In this document: piece after piece, positions 17,613-27,639 of the stretch
How the letters are laid out: each line of letters starts with the position of its first letter
Position numbering within the stretch: position 1 is the first letter of the stretch
NCBI GenBank assembly: GCA_030680075.1
Contig: JAUXWR010000131.1
Span: forward strand, 310,001 to 374,000
DNA from: Legionella sp.
GTDB lineage: Bacteria; Pseudomonadota; Gammaproteobacteria; Legionellales; Legionellaceae
Reading direction: 5' to 3'
Length of the DNA stretch: 64,000 nt
The notes under the pieces: generated by a model
What the model was told of the DNA's origin: nothing
What the model saw: the letters and a program-made list of their open reading frames with translations, nothing else
Databases searched by the model: none
Translations under genes and position numbers: made by a program

Positions 17613-18605
17613 ATGAAAAAAGCAGTTGCCGTTAAAGTAGTATTTTTTGGTCCGAAGAAAAGTGGTAAAAGCGTCCTTGTTAATAGTTTTTATAACCTTG
17701 AATATGAGTGTCCAGAAGTTTATCAAAAAACAAATGGCATAGCGTCCTATTCAAAAGAGTATTCTAATGACGGCTTTGTATTGCAATGTTGGGATTGTAG
17801 TGGTGACGAGCGTTGGAAGCAGGTAATTTCGCCGTATCAAAAAGGCGCCAGAATTGGTGTTTATTGCGTTGATTTAACAGAGCCTTTGCATCCAGGGAAA
17901 ATTGACACAGATATCGCATCGTTTAAAGAAAATGCCCGCGATGCATCCTTGATTATAGTCGGAACGAAGAGCGATTGTCTTGGTGCTTGCATAGAGAGCT
18001 TTAAAGAGTTGCAATTTTATAATTCGTTTATTGTTTCTGGCAAAAATAAGGATGGTACTGAGGAACTTTTTACTAAACTTCACGAACTGGGTAAACAACA
18101 CGCAGGCGATCCTAATGCCACGGCCATTGATGTGGCTCTGGCCAATGTTGATTCTGCTTCGTTATTGTATGAGTCACTGCAGAACCTCAAAAATAAAATG
18201 GCGTTGCTACCCGAAGATAAATATATATCAGTGGGTGAAGAAGCAAAGACGTTGGTGGAGAATCTTAAAAAGCCATTTGTAAATCGAAATGAGGTTATTA
18301 ACAAATTTGAAACTAACTGTTACCGCCATTTGGAAGGTGATAATCCTGTATTAGAAGCGGTAGCCAAGACGGTTGCGGTAGTTGCGATAACGGCAGTTGT
18401 AACCGTTATCGCCGCATTGGTGGGATTCGGTTTTGGTCTTGCCACAGGTGCATGGATGGGGCCAGGGGCATTTGCTAACGGCGTCATAATAGGCAGTGCC
18501 GTTGCAGGCGTTGTCGCGGGCGGTTTAATTACTCATGGTTTTTATAAGGCTTCACCAATAGAAGAAGCCGTGTATGAAGTAGTTGAAAGAGCATATAAGG
18601 CTTAA
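17613..18605 (+). CDS. Rab/Ras-like GTPase with membrane module, paralogue 4
   Basis: About 330 residues from ATG 17613 (MKKAVAVKVVFFG), which has caggaaa upstream. An upstream in-frame start at 17553 would add 20 residues encoded partly by an R2 repeat fragment, so it is rejected. G1 GPKKSGKS; G3 WDCSGDERW (no Gln); G4 GTKSD; G5 SGKN. The C-terminal membrane module is conserved (VTVIAALVGFGFGLATGAW, MGPGAFANG). The switch I threonine is hard to place (YQKTNGIAS). It likely arose by duplication from a paralogue 2- or 3-like gene. Confidence 0.8.
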   Translation: MKKAVAVKVVFFGPKKSGKSVLVNSFYNLEYECPEVYQKTNGIASYSKEYSNDGFVLQCWDCSGDERWKQVISPYQKGARIGVYCVDLTEPLHPGKIDTDIASFKENARDASLIIVGTKSDCLGACIESFKELQFYNSFIVSGKNKDGTEELFTKLHELGKQHAGDPNATAIDVALANVDSASLLYESLQNLKNKMALLPEDKYISVGEEAKTLVENLKKPFVNRNEVINKFETNCYRHLEGDNPVLEAVAKTVAVVAITAVVTVIAALVGFGFGLATGAWMGPGAFANGVIIGSAVAGVVAGGLITHGFYKASPIEEAVYEVVERAYKA

Positions 18606-18703
18606 GATAAGTGTTACTTGTTCCTGATTACCAATTATTGTGTTTTAATTTAGCTCACGATGCTGTATAATTGCTCATAATTGAGTTATTAGGATAACAT
18701 CGA

Positions 18704-19882
18704 ATGACATTTACAGTAATATTTTTTGGTGCTGAAAAAAGCGGTAAAAGTTCTATTTTTCAATCCCTTACCACGCCACAATATCAGTTTTCAGAGCATT
18801 ATCAACCAACAATTGGTTTGGAGTGGGCATTTAAAAATTATTCGGAAGATGACTCTGAAGATGATTTTAAATTAAGATGTTATGATCTTGGTAGTAATGC
18901 GGCTTTTCATTCAATTACGACCGGCTATCATAAATGCGGGAATATTGGCGTCTACTGCGTAGATTTAACAGAGCCTTTAGATAAAGAGAAAATTAAAGCA
19001 GATATTGCATCGTTTAAAGAAAAAGCGCCAAAAAAAGCTTCCCTCATTATTGTAGGGACGAAGAGCGATGTTGATTCTGCTAACATTAAAGAATTTGAAG
19101 AGCTGGACTATAAGGAACTTGGCTGTATAAATTCATTTATCGTTTCCAGCAAGAGCGAAACAGGGCTTAAGAAGCTCTTTGCCAAACTTCATGAGCTCAG
19201 TAAAAAGCATTTCACGCACCCAATTGATATTGCACTGCAAAATCTTCCTAAAAGCTCGTTATTGTATAATGAGGTAAGTAATCTCAAGAACAAAATGGTG
19301 GCTTTACCCTCTGAAAGCATCGAATTCATCGGAACTAAAGTTCAAGAGTTGATAACAAACCTTCAAGGTGTAGGTTCCGTATATTTTAAAGAACAAGCCA
19401 TTAATAATTTTAAAAACGATTGCAGTTCTCATTTGGCTGGCGAGTCTCCTCTGTTAAAAGCCGCAGCAAAAGCGGTTAAAGTAGTGGCGATAACAGCATT
19501 TGTAACGTTTCTTGCAGCATTGGTGGGCTTTGGTATTGGTTTTGGTATGGGTGTCTGGACAGGGCCTGGTGCGTTTATTAGCGGCATTCTTGCGAGTGGA
19601 AGTGCAGCTTTAGCGGTGGTTCTTTCAAGTGCAATTGCCGGAGGCGTCACCGGTTCTTTATCTGCTTATGGTTTTTTTAAAGCATCCCCAACAGAAGAGG
19701 CTACAGATGAGATAGCTCATACTGCTCGCAATATGTTATTAGCTGATAATAAGGGCCATTACAATAATGTGACCAGTTCTGAAAGCTATTACGATGCAAC
19801 TAGCTCAGATCCGTTTGCTTCATCGTCCTTTTTTCCATGGAGCCCTCTCTCAATGAGTTGGCCTCTCCATTGGGGAAGGTAA
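18704..19882 (+). CDS. Rab/Ras-like GTPase with membrane module, paralogue 5
   Basis: 392 residues. G1 GAEKSGKS; switch I YQPTIGLEW; the G3 site reads YDLGSNAAF, so the DxxG glycine is shifted and the catalytic Gln is absent; G4 GTKSD; G5 SSKS. The membrane module is followed by an extra ~45-residue tail rich in Ser, Asn, Tyr and Trp (near YYDATSSDPFASSSFFPW) found in no other copy. An abnormal G3 suggests altered or lost nucleotide hydrolysis. It is the last gene of the array; an R2 repeat follows. Confidence 0.78.
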   Translation: MTFTVIFFGAEKSGKSSIFQSLTTPQYQFSEHYQPTIGLEWAFKNYSEDDSEDDFKLRCYDLGSNAAFHSITTGYHKCGNIGVYCVDLTEPLDKEKIKADIASFKEKAPKKASLIIVGTKSDVDSANIKEFEELDYKELGCINSFIVSSKSETGLKKLFAKLHELSKKHFTHPIDIALQNLPKSSLLYNEVSNLKNKMVALPSESIEFIGTKVQELITNLQGVGSVYFKEQAINNFKNDCSSHLAGESPLLKAAAKAVKVVAITAFVTFLAALVGFGIGFGMGVWTGPGAFISGILASGSAALAVVLSSAIAGGVTGSLSAYGFFKASPTEEATDEIAHTARNMLLADNKGHYNNVTSSESYYDATSSDPFASSSFFPWSPLSMSWPLHWGR

Positions 19883-19920
19883 TTACTTCCTGGCGGAGAT
19901 TAGAAGAAGAACTGCGGTAA

Positions 19921-20000
19921 ATGTCTTTGCGAGCGCAAGCGACGCAATCCAGATCGCGGGTCACTGGATTGCGTCGCCTGTGGCTTCGCAAAGACGACAT
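19921..20000. repeat. R2 palindromic repeat downstream of the GTPase array
   Basis: Inverted arms gtctttgcgagcgcaagcga and tcgcctgtggcttcgcaaag enclose cgcaatccag...ctggattgcg. Other R2 copies: 30519-30625, 60903-61030, 61108-61149 and 61503-61576. It lies between the convergent ends of GTPase paralogue 5 and topA. Confidence 0.8.
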
Positions 20001-20025
20001 TCACCTATCTCGTGAACGTTACAAA

Positions 20026-22308
20026 TTACGTCTCGGCAGAAGCTGAATACCCGCAACCTTCTTTCGGGCAAAGAATCTGGCGCCCGCCGCGTTTGGTTTC
20101 TTTTACGGTGAGAATTGGCCACGCACATTGCGGGCAAGGTTTATCAATGGGTTCGTTCCATAATGCATAGTCACATTTAGGGTAACTCGCGCAAGAGTAA
20201 AATATTTTTCCTTTGCGTGATTTGCGCTGCAAAATTTTCGCCGCATTACATTTAGGACACTCGACCCCTGTGTCAGCCGGTTTTTCCAAAGGCTCAATGA
20301 ACTTACAATCAGGGTAATTACTGCACCCGATAAAACGCCCATAACGCCCGGTTTTAATATGCAAAGCGCCCGAACAATCAGGGCATGCTCTTCCTTCTAA
20401 TACTTCAGGGGCACTTTTAACGCCATCGGGGGTATTAAGATCTTGTGTGTAATCACACTCAGGATAACCGGTACAACCAATAAAACGACCGCGTTTGCCC
20501 AAGCGAATAGATAACTGTTTTTCGCATTTAGGACATTTCTCGTCAAGAATTTCAGTGGTCACATCTTTGCGCTGTATATTTTCATCGGTATCATGAATCT
20601 GTTGGATAAAGGGTTTCCAGAACTCTTCCAATACGGGGACCCATTCTTTTTCACCGCGCGATACCGCATCCAATGTATCTTCGAGTTGGGCTGTAAACTG
20701 GTAATCCACATAACGCGTAAAGTGGCTGGTGAGGAAGCGATTAACAATACGTCCCACATCAGTCGGGAAAAAGCGCTTCTTATCCAGTGTAACGTATTCA
20801 CGCTGCTGAAGCGTATGAACGATGGACGCATAAGTAGAAGGGCGGCCAATATCGTATTCTTCCAATGCTTTTACGAGCGTGGCTTCCGAATAACGAGGAG
20901 GCGGCTCGGTAAAATGTTGATTAGCAGCAATGTCATGCACTTTAACTTTTTCGCCAACCTTTAAGTTAGGCAGCATAACAGCATTTTGATCATCGTCCGT
21001 CGAGTCGTCCAGCCCCTCTTCATAGACACTGAGAAATCCTGGGAAGGCAATGGTTGAACCATTGGCACGAAATACATTTCCCTCACCACAGGTTAAATCA
21101 ACCGCTACGGTATCAATAAGAGCATCCGACATTTGACAGGCAATGCTGCGCTTCCAAATCAAGCTATAGAGTTTAAATTGATCAACCGTTAACGCATCTT
21201 GCACCATTTCAGGCGTGCGTTTAATGGATGTTGGACGAATAGCCTCGTGCGCTTCTTGCGCATTTTTAGACTTGGTTTTATAAGGACGTGGTGCGTCTGG
21301 GCAATTGTCCTTGCCATAACGTTGTACAATAAACTCACGTATTTCATCGATGGCTTCTTGAGCCAGATTAACCGAGTCAGTACGCATATAGGTAATTAAA
21401 CCGACTGTTCCTGTGCCAATGTCGATACCTTCATAAAGTTGTTGCGCAACCATCATTGTTTTGCGTGAGGTAAAGCCAAGTTTGCGCGCCGCTTCCTGTT
21501 GAAGTGTCGAGGTAATAAAAGGGGCTGCGGGCTTTCTTTTGCGTTGCTTTTTCTCAATGTTATCAATTAGCAACTCGCCCTTTGCAAGACTTAGCAGTTT
21601 ATCGCGAATTTGATGGGCTTGCTCGGCACCGGTGACCGTAAATTGCTGTAATTTTTCGTGTTGGTATTGAGTGAGACGGGCGGAAAATGCCGTTTTTTCA
21701 TGTTGACACTCAGCAATAATCTTCCAATATTCCTGCGCTATGAAACGCTCAATCTCTTCTTCCCGCTCTGCAATAAGTCTCAGTGCCGGGCTTTGTACGC
21801 GGCCTGCTGATAAACCGCGACGAATTTTTTTCCATAATAAGGGTGAGAGGTTAAAACCTACCAGATAATCAAGGGCGCGCCTGGCTTGCTGTGCATTCAC
21901 TAAATCCATGGAAATAGTACGAGGGTTATTAATCGCTTCCTGGATAGCCGATTTGGTAATCTCATTAAAAAATATGCGATGAACTTCTTTGCCTTTTAAT
22001 AAATTACGCTCCTCCATTAACTCAGCAATATGCCAGGAAATAGCCTCGCCTTCGCGATCGGGGTCAGTTGCGAGCATGAGGGCTTGAGATTTCTTCAAGG
22101 CTTTGGCAATGGATTCAATGTGGCGCGCATTTTTTTCAATGGGGCTATAGGTCATGGTGAAGTGATTATCGGGATTCACCGACCCTTTACGTGGCGGTAA
22201 ATCGCGTACGTGTCCGTAGGACGCGAGTACTTCATAATCGTTACCCAGATATTTTTGTATGGTTTTTGCTTTCGCCGGGGATTCCACAATTACCAAGTAT
22301 TTGCTCAT
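20026..22308 (-). CDS. topA: DNA topoisomerase I
   Basis: About 760 residues. A Toprim domain opens the chain (MSKYLVIVESPAKAKTIQKYL, then DPDREGEAISWH), the active-site region is LITYMRTDSVNLA with catalytic Tyr, and four C-terminal zinc-ribbon modules (CPKCEKQ, CPDCSGA, CPKCNAA, CPQCAWP with their downstream Cys pairs) bind single-stranded DNA. It relaxes negative supercoils. ATG 22308 is chosen because it begins at the family N-terminus; 51 upstream in-frame codons are not homologous. It follows smg by 28 nt in the conserved dprA-smg-topA order. Confidence 0.97.
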   Translation of the reverse strand: MSKYLVIVESPAKAKTIQKYLGNDYEVLASYGHVRDLPPRKGSVNPDNHFTMTYSPIEKNARHIESIAKALKKSQALMLATDPDREGEAISWHIAELMEERNLLKGKEVHRIFFNEITKSAIQEAINNPRTISMDLVNAQQARRALDYLVGFNLSPLLWKKIRRGLSAGRVQSPALRLIAEREEEIERFIAQEYWKIIAECQHEKTAFSARLTQYQHEKLQQFTVTGAEQAHQIRDKLLSLAKGELLIDNIEKKQRKRKPAAPFITSTLQQEAARKLGFTSRKTMMVAQQLYEGIDIGTGTVGLITYMRTDSVNLAQEAIDEIREFIVQRYGKDNCPDAPRPYKTKSKNAQEAHEAIRPTSIKRTPEMVQDALTVDQFKLYSLIWKRSIACQMSDALIDTVAVDLTCGEGNVFRANGSTIAFPGFLSVYEEGLDDSTDDDQNAVMLPNLKVGEKVKVHDIAANQHFTEPPPRYSEATLVKALEEYDIGRPSTYASIVHTLQQREYVTLDKKRFFPTDVGRIVNRFLTSHFTRYVDYQFTAQLEDTLDAVSRGEKEWVPVLEEFWKPFIQQIHDTDENIQRKDVTTEILDEKCPKCEKQLSIRLGKRGRFIGCTGYPECDYTQDLNTPDGVKSAPEVLEGRACPDCSGALHIKTGRYGRFIGCSNYPDCKFIEPLEKPADTGVECPKCNAAKILQRKSRKGKIFYSCASYPKCDYALWNEPIDKPCPQCAWPILTVKETKRGGRQILCPKEGCGYSASAET

Positions 22309-22336
22309 AATGAAGGGGACCTTTTCCTGTGGATTA

Positions 22337-22789
22337 TCAATGTAGTGGTAATTCGTCTTCTTTTTGGTATAGCACAAGATCAAGAAAAGCAAGTTGAGCT
22401 GCGGTAAGATTTTCCGCAAGAGTATTGCGGATAGTCCACTTTGTTTCTTGTAAAGTGACAAAACGTGATTCGGAGAATATCAGTTGATTTATAATCAATT
22501 CCATACTTTCCGAGGCAATTATGCCCCATAATAGCATGCGCATCAGAAACTGATAGCTCGCTTTTGTAAATTTCATTTGTTCATCATAGGTAAAAACTCG
22601 TATTGACGTTTCATGGGCGGGTCTGACGACTAGCGACTGATTTTCGACGCTCGCCATTTCAGCATCAGCACTCTCTAATGCATCGGGTTCAGCAATGGCA
22701 TCTTTTTCGTTAACGGATTTGCTTTCTGTTATTTGAGACAAACTTTTTTCAAAAAAATTCATCAACATTTCAAACAAGCTATCTTTCAT
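22337..22789 (-). CDS. smg: Smg family protein (DUF494)
   Basis: About 150 residues, recognised by SIRVFTYDEQMKFTKASYQFLMRM, the hallmark Smg segment, by LQETKWTIRNTL near the C-terminus, and by its position between dprA and topA. The first ~55 residues are unusually acidic and variable. Function is not firmly known; it has been linked to DNA uptake and to translation initiation factors. ATG 22789 has aggtgg 5 nt upstream, better than the GTG 9 nt before it. Confidence 0.9.
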   Translation of the reverse strand: MKDSLFEMLMNFFEKSLSQITESKSVNEKDAIAEPDALESADAEMASVENQSLVVRPAHETSIRVFTYDEQMKFTKASYQFLMRMLLWGIIASESMELIINQLIFSESRFVTLQETKWTIRNTLAENLTAAQLAFLDLVLYQKEDELPLH

Positions 22790-22838
22790 ACAGACCACCT
22801 CATTATTTGCTCAGCGAAGATATCGGGAAGAATGGCGA

Positions 22839-23927
22839 TTAGCATTCATTTTCAACCGATACACAACGGGTATAACCGCCAGGAACTGCTTTGACAATGC
22901 CAGTTAATTCTAATTGTGCCAAGTCGCAAGTCACCTTTTCAACGCTTAAACCACTTCGTTGAATAATTTGATCAATCGTTGTAATTTCAAAACCAACGCA
23001 CTTTACTAGGTTTTTATTGTTAGTTGCAAGGGATGAGCACGGTTCATTTGCTCGTTGTACTGTTTCCACCCCCAGTTCATCAAGAATATCCTGAATCGAT
23101 GTTACAAGTTTTGCTCCTTGTTGTAACAAATGATGACAACCCCTTGCCTGGGGATTATGTATAGAACCCGGTATTGCCAAAACATCCCGGTTTTGCTCTA
23201 AAGACAGTCGAGCTGTAATTAAAGAACCACTCTTAATTGCGGCTTCAACAACCAATGTGGCTAATGATAAACCACTTATTATACGATTTCTGCGGGGAAA
23301 ATGTCCAGCGCTTGGTAGCGTTCCTAATGGAAATTCGGTCATCAGAAGACCTTTCTCTTTGATTTTACACGATAATTGAATATGCCCGCGTGGATAAATA
23401 ATATCAATCCCGGTTCCCATAACAGCAATGGTCTGGCCATTTGCGGCAAGGCAGCCCTTATGAGCGAGCGCATCAATACCCGCCGCAAGACCGCTTACAA
23501 TGGTTATCCCGTGCGAGGCGAGCTGATTGGCAAAGCGTGAAGCAGTTTCGCCGCCGCTCACTGAGGGTTTTCGCGTTCCAACCATGGCAAGCATGGGTTG
23601 CTGCAAACAAGCAAGATTGCCTTCGGCATAAATTACCACCGGCGGGTCGTGTATTTCTTTGAGTAGTGGTGGATAGGCCGGACATTCCCATGTTAACAAA
23701 TGGTTGTTTTCTCTTTTTTCCCAGTTCAGATCAGCGTCAATTTCTGCTTTGTTAAAATGCGCGATAGCTGTGGCGATTTTTGCAGGTAAGCCTGATTTTT
23801 CCAAAGCACTTTGGGATAAAGTAAACATATCTTCCAGGGAAGGCCAGCGGCTTAAAAGTTTCATAACCGTTCGTGGCCCAACACCATTAATGCGATTCAG
23901 GGCAAGCAAATAAGGTTTATTATTCAT
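22839..23927 (-). CDS. dprA: DNA-processing protein DprA
   Basis: 362 residues. An N-terminal helix-hairpin-helix-like region (LNRINGVGPRTVMKLL), the Rossmann core with MVGTRKPS, IVSGLAAGIDALAHKG and FPRRNRIISGLS, and a C-terminal winged-helix domain (TIDQIIQRSGLSVEKV) are all present. DprA protects incoming single-stranded DNA and loads RecA during natural transformation. It is first in the dprA-smg-topA cluster, divergent from def. Confidence 0.96.
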   Translation of the reverse strand: MNNKPYLLALNRINGVGPRTVMKLLSRWPSLEDMFTLSQSALEKSGLPAKIATAIAHFNKAEIDADLNWEKRENNHLLTWECPAYPPLLKEIHDPPVVIYAEGNLACLQQPMLAMVGTRKPSVSGGETASRFANQLASHGITIVSGLAAGIDALAHKGCLAANGQTIAVMGTGIDIIYPRGHIQLSCKIKEKGLLMTEFPLGTLPSAGHFPRRNRIISGLSLATLVVEAAIKSGSLITARLSLEQNRDVLAIPGSIHNPQARGCHHLLQQGAKLVTSIQDILDELGVETVQRANEPCSSLATNNKNLVKCVGFEITTIDQIIQRSGLSVEKVTCDLAQLELTGIVKAVPGGYTRCVSVENEC

Positions 23928-24088
23928 GAGTTGTAACGATATCCATTAAATTTACGACGCGGAGTTAGGCGAAAATGAGCAAAGACTGGTTTCCATAATC
24001 CATAATGACTCCCTCAACCCCGTTTAGCTTGCAGCAAAACACAGTATTGGCGATAATAGCACGCATAATCAGATTTAAAAGATACCTT

Positions 24089-24595
24089 ATGGCTATTCGC
24101 AAAATTATTTATTTACCCGATTCAAGACTTCGTGAAATTTCCAAACCCGTCGAGAAATTCGATGATGCTCTGCAACTACTTATCGATGATATGTTTGATA
24201 CCATGTACGATGCACGCGGTGTGGGTCTTGCTGCACCTCAGATTGGTATTAATATTCGTCTTTCAGTTGTTGATGTCATAGGGGACAAAAAAGAGCAGCT
24301 GGTTTTGGTGAATCCTGAAATTATCAGCTCGGAAGGGCAAGCTGAATATGAAGAGGGCTGTCTTTCAGTTCCCGGGGCTTATGACAAGGTTATACGTGCT
24401 CATAAAGTAACCCTGCGGGCGCAAGACCGAAAGGGTGAGTTTTTTGAGATGACGGCAGAAGGGCTTCTGGGTGAATGTTTTCAGCACGAAATTGATCACC
24501 TGAATGGAAAGTTATTTGTAGATTTACTCTCGCCTCTGAAACGCGCTATGGCACGACGTAAGCTTGATAAATTCAAACGTATGCATAAGTCATGA
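24089..24595 (+). CDS. def: Peptide deformylase
   Basis: 168 residues with all three metalloenzyme motifs: [19 protein letters not shown] and QHEIDHLNG. It removes the formyl group from nascent chains. ATG 24089 begins [11 protein letters not shown], the normal N-terminus; the in-frame start at 24005 would add 28 unrelated residues. The stop overlaps fmt by 4 nt (ATGA), consistent with translational coupling. Confidence 0.97.
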   Translation: MAIRKIIYLPDSRLREISKPVEKFDDALQLLIDDMFDTMYDARGVGLAAPQIGINIRLSVVDVIGDKKEQLVLVNPEIISSEGQAEYEEGCLSVPGAYDKVIRAHKVTLRAQDRKGEFFEMTAEGLLGECFQHEIDHLNGKLFVDLLSPLKRAMARRKLDKFKRMHKS

Positions 24596-25536
24596 CCCGT
24601 TTAAATATAGTTTTTGCGGGAACGCCTGAGTTTGGAATACCCTGTCTTGATGCATTGGCATCTTCAAACCATCACTTGCAGGCAATCTATACACAGCCTG
24701 ACCGCCCCGCGGGTCGTGGACGGAAATTACAGCCTTCTGCTGTAAAAACCTGGGCATTGGCTCACGGGCTTCCCGTTTATCAAACGCTCAATTTTAAAGA
24801 CGCTAAAGCAGTAGAGGAGCTTTCTGCCCTGGAGCCGGATGTGTTAGTCGTCATTGCCTATGGGCTTATTCTCCCTAAAAAAGTGTTGAATATTCCCAAA
24901 TTGGGTTGTATCAATGTTCATGCCTCATTGCTACCGCGCGCGCGCGGCGCCTCGCCTATTCAAGAGGCTATCTTGCAGGGTGATTCACAATCAGGCGTAA
25001 CTATCATGCAAATGGATGTCGGAATGGATACGGGCGATATGCTCGCGGAAGTTTCCTGTTTAATTTTGCCAGACGACACGGCGGGCACACTCCATGATAA
25101 ATTAGCGAAAATAGCGCCAGCCCCTTTATTAACTACATTGGACGCTCTGGCTTTAGGGCGCGCGAAAGCGACACCTCAAGACAGTACTCTTGCGACCTAT
25201 GCCGGAAAAATTACTAAAGAAAATGCGGCTATTGATTGGCAGCAATCGGCTGATGTTATCGACAGACTAATCCGCGCCTATAATCCTTGGCCAATCGCCT
25301 ACACACATGCAGGTGATGAAGTAATCCGTATACATCAGGCAAAAATACTCGAGACTTCCAGCCATTTACCGCCAGGTACAGTATTGGCCGTTGATAAAAA
25401 CGGTTTACAGGTTGCGACTCGCGATCGTGTTGTTGCCATTCAACGCTTGCAGTTTGCCGGTGGCAAGGTGATTTCTATTACTGACTTAATAAACTCCGGA
25501 CGTGCGTTAAGCTTTTTACAACAGGTTTTCCAATGA
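24592..25536 (+). CDS. fmt: Methionyl-tRNA formyltransferase
   Basis: 314 residues. The N-terminal formyltransferase domain shows [27 protein letters not shown] and VGMDTGDML, and is followed by the C-terminal OB-like tRNA-binding domain. It formylates initiator Met-tRNA with 10-formyl-THF. It overlaps def upstream and rsmB downstream by 4 nt each. Confidence 0.97.
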   Translation: MTRLNIVFAGTPEFGIPCLDALASSNHHLQAIYTQPDRPAGRGRKLQPSAVKTWALAHGLPVYQTLNFKDAKAVEELSALEPDVLVVIAYGLILPKKVLNIPKLGCINVHASLLPRARGASPIQEAILQGDSQSGVTIMQMDVGMDTGDMLAEVSCLILPDDTAGTLHDKLAKIAPAPLLTTLDALALGRAKATPQDSTLATYAGKITKENAAIDWQQSADVIDRLIRAYNPWPIAYTHAGDEVIRIHQAKILETSSHLPPGTVLAVDKNGLQVATRDRVVAIQRLQFAGGKVISITDLINSGRALSFLQQVFQ

Positions 25537-26816
25537 GTAAAAATGATCGATTGCAAGCGCTTCGCATTCTCATCAAGGTTGTAGAAAACAAGACGCCATT
25601 AACGCATCTTCTACAGGCAGGAGAGGACATCAGTCCCTTGACTAAAGCCATTTGTTTTGGTGTTTGCCGTCACTATTTTCGCCTGCAAGCCTTAGCGGAT
25701 AGTCTTGTTGAAAAAAGACCCCAGGTGATGGAGATATGGCTTGCCTTGTTAATGGGGCTCTATCAACTTCAGTTTCTCAATAAACCGGAGTATGCTGCGG
25801 TAAAAGAGACAGTTGACTTGCTTGATAAATTAAAAAAACCTTGGGCAAAAGGGTTGGTTAATGCTGTTCTAAGGCGGTTTTGCCGCGAACGGGAGGCAAT
25901 ATTGGCAAGACTTGCCAGTCAACCCGATTTTGAACAAGACCACCCAACATGGCTTGTTGCTCGGCTGAAAAACGATTGGCCGCATCATTGGCAAGCTATT
26001 TTAAGTGGAAACGATAAGCATCCACCGATGAGTTTGCGTGTTAATCAGCAGCATGGTTCTCGGGATGACTATTTAAACCGTTTAGAGGAAGCAGGAATTG
26101 CTGCAACCCCTCATCAATTTTCGCCTGTCGGAATTATCCTTGAGACCCCTTGTGAAGTAAGTGAGTTACCCGGTTTCGCTCGGGGTGATGTTTCCATCCA
26201 GGATGAGGCCGCTCAATTAGCCGTGTCATTATTAGCACTAAAACCGGGTTTAAGGGTTCTTGATGCTTGTGCCGCTCCTGGTGGCAAAACCTGTCATATT
26301 CTCGAAACAGAACCTGAGCTTGCCGATTGTATAGCGCTTGATATTGATGAGAACCGTTTGCGGCGTGTTCGCGAAAATTTAAAACGTCTCTCTTTAAAAG
26401 CAACCGTGCGCCAGGGGGATGTACTTGATACGGCCTCGTGGTGGGATGGAAAATTATTTGACAGGATATTGCTGGATGCCCCGTGTTCGGCAACGGGTGT
26501 TATTCGACGTCATCCTGATATCAAGCTTCTTAGAACCGAAGAGGATATAAGTGCCGTTGCGGGCATACAAGCCAATATGCTTAAAACAATGTGGCCATTG
26601 TTACAACCGGATGGGCTATTGGTGTATGCGACATGCTCTGTCATGAAGCAGGAAAATGAAGCGCAAATTGCTAAATTTCTCAGCAATCAGCCGGATTGTC
26701 AGGTTGAGACAAGTGATAAAAATTGGGGCCAAAATACTGGTATGGGCTGGCAATTAATGCCAGGCAATAATAATTGCGATGGATTTTTTTACAGCGTGTT
26801 GAGTAAAAAGAAATGA
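25533..26816 (+). CDS. rsmB: 16S rRNA m5C967 methyltransferase
   Basis: 427 residues. An N-terminal NusB-like helical domain is followed by the SAM-dependent methyltransferase core: [32 protein letters not shown] and [12 protein letters not shown], with both catalytic cysteines. It methylates C967 of 16S rRNA. It is third in the def-fmt-rsmB operon, with parB 10 nt downstream. Confidence 0.97.
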   Translation: MSKNDRLQALRILIKVVENKTPLTHLLQAGEDISPLTKAICFGVCRHYFRLQALADSLVEKRPQVMEIWLALLMGLYQLQFLNKPEYAAVKETVDLLDKLKKPWAKGLVNAVLRRFCREREAILARLASQPDFEQDHPTWLVARLKNDWPHHWQAILSGNDKHPPMSLRVNQQHGSRDDYLNRLEEAGIAATPHQFSPVGIILETPCEVSELPGFARGDVSIQDEAAQLAVSLLALKPGLRVLDACAAPGGKTCHILETEPELADCIALDIDENRLRRVRENLKRLSLKATVRQGDVLDTASWWDGKLFDRILLDAPCSATGVIRRHPDIKLLRTEEDISAVAGIQANMLKTMWPLLQPDGLLVYATCSVMKQENEAQIAKFLSNQPDCQVETSDKNWGQNTGMGWQLMPGNNNCDGFFYSVLSKKK

Positions 26817-26826
26817 CGGTTAATTC

Positions 26827-27615
26827 ATGAGCCCTCTTTATCGCCTGCTTTCTGTCGATTGTCTACAGCGCGGCCGCTACCAGCCGCGAATTGTGTTTGA
26901 ACAAAAATCCCTCGAAGAACTCGCGGCCTCTATTTTAACGCAAGGCTTGATTGAACCTTTAATCGTCCGTGAAATTGCATTGGGGCGGTATGAAATTATT
27001 GCGGGTGAAAGACGTTGGCGCGCGGCACAAATAGCGGGACTTAAGGAAGTTCCCTGCTTAATTGGTCAATATAGCGATGAGCAAGCGGCGGCGATGACCC
27101 TGGTTGAAAATATCCAGCGTGAAGAGTTGAACTTGATTGAGGAAGCTCAAGGCTACAAGCGCTTGTGCGATGAGTTTCATTTTCAACAAGAGGATATCGC
27201 CACTTTAGTCAGTAAATCACGTAGTCATATCGCTAATCTTTTACGGTTATTGAGTTTATGCCGAGAGGTACAGGAAAAAATAATAGCGGGTCAATTAACG
27301 CTCGGTCATGCACGTTTAATGGTGGGCATGACGTCTGCCTTACAGATTTCACTCAGCACACAAGTGATTGAAAACGAGTGGTCTGTGAGACTTCTTGAAG
27401 AAAAAGTAAAAGCGTTAAAAGCCGCGCCCGAGGCTCAGAAATCTACGTTTAAAGACCGAGATATTGAACGATTACAAATTAATCTTGCCGAGCAAATTGG
27501 CGCGCCTGTGCAAATTACTACTGAAAAAGGACAGGGTGGTTGGCTGCAAGTAAAATTTTTTGATAATGATACCTTGGCAGGGCTTCTGGAGCGCATGGGC
27601 TTGAGTTATGATTGA
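26827..27615 (+). CDS. parB: ParB family DNA-binding protein
   Basis: 262 residues. The N-terminal CTP-binding domain carries GERRWRAAQ and TLVENIQREELN, followed by the HTH (QEDIATLVSKSRSHIANLLRLL) and a short dimerisation tail. ParB spreads from parS sites and works with ParA in chromosome segregation. No parA is adjacent, so this may be the chromosomal ParB displaced from its partner or an orphan homologue. It likely shares the transcript of def-fmt-rsmB. Confidence 0.88.
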   Translation: MSPLYRLLSVDCLQRGRYQPRIVFEQKSLEELAASILTQGLIEPLIVREIALGRYEIIAGERRWRAAQIAGLKEVPCLIGQYSDEQAAAMTLVENIQREELNLIEEAQGYKRLCDEFHFQQEDIATLVSKSRSHIANLLRLLSLCREVQEKIIAGQLTLGHARLMVGMTSALQISLSTQVIENEWSVRLLEEKVKALKAAPEAQKSTFKDRDIERLQINLAEQIGAPVQITTEKGQGGWLQVKFFDNDTLAGLLERMGLSYD

Positions 27616-27639
27616 ACTCTCTTTCTTTGGGAATTAACA

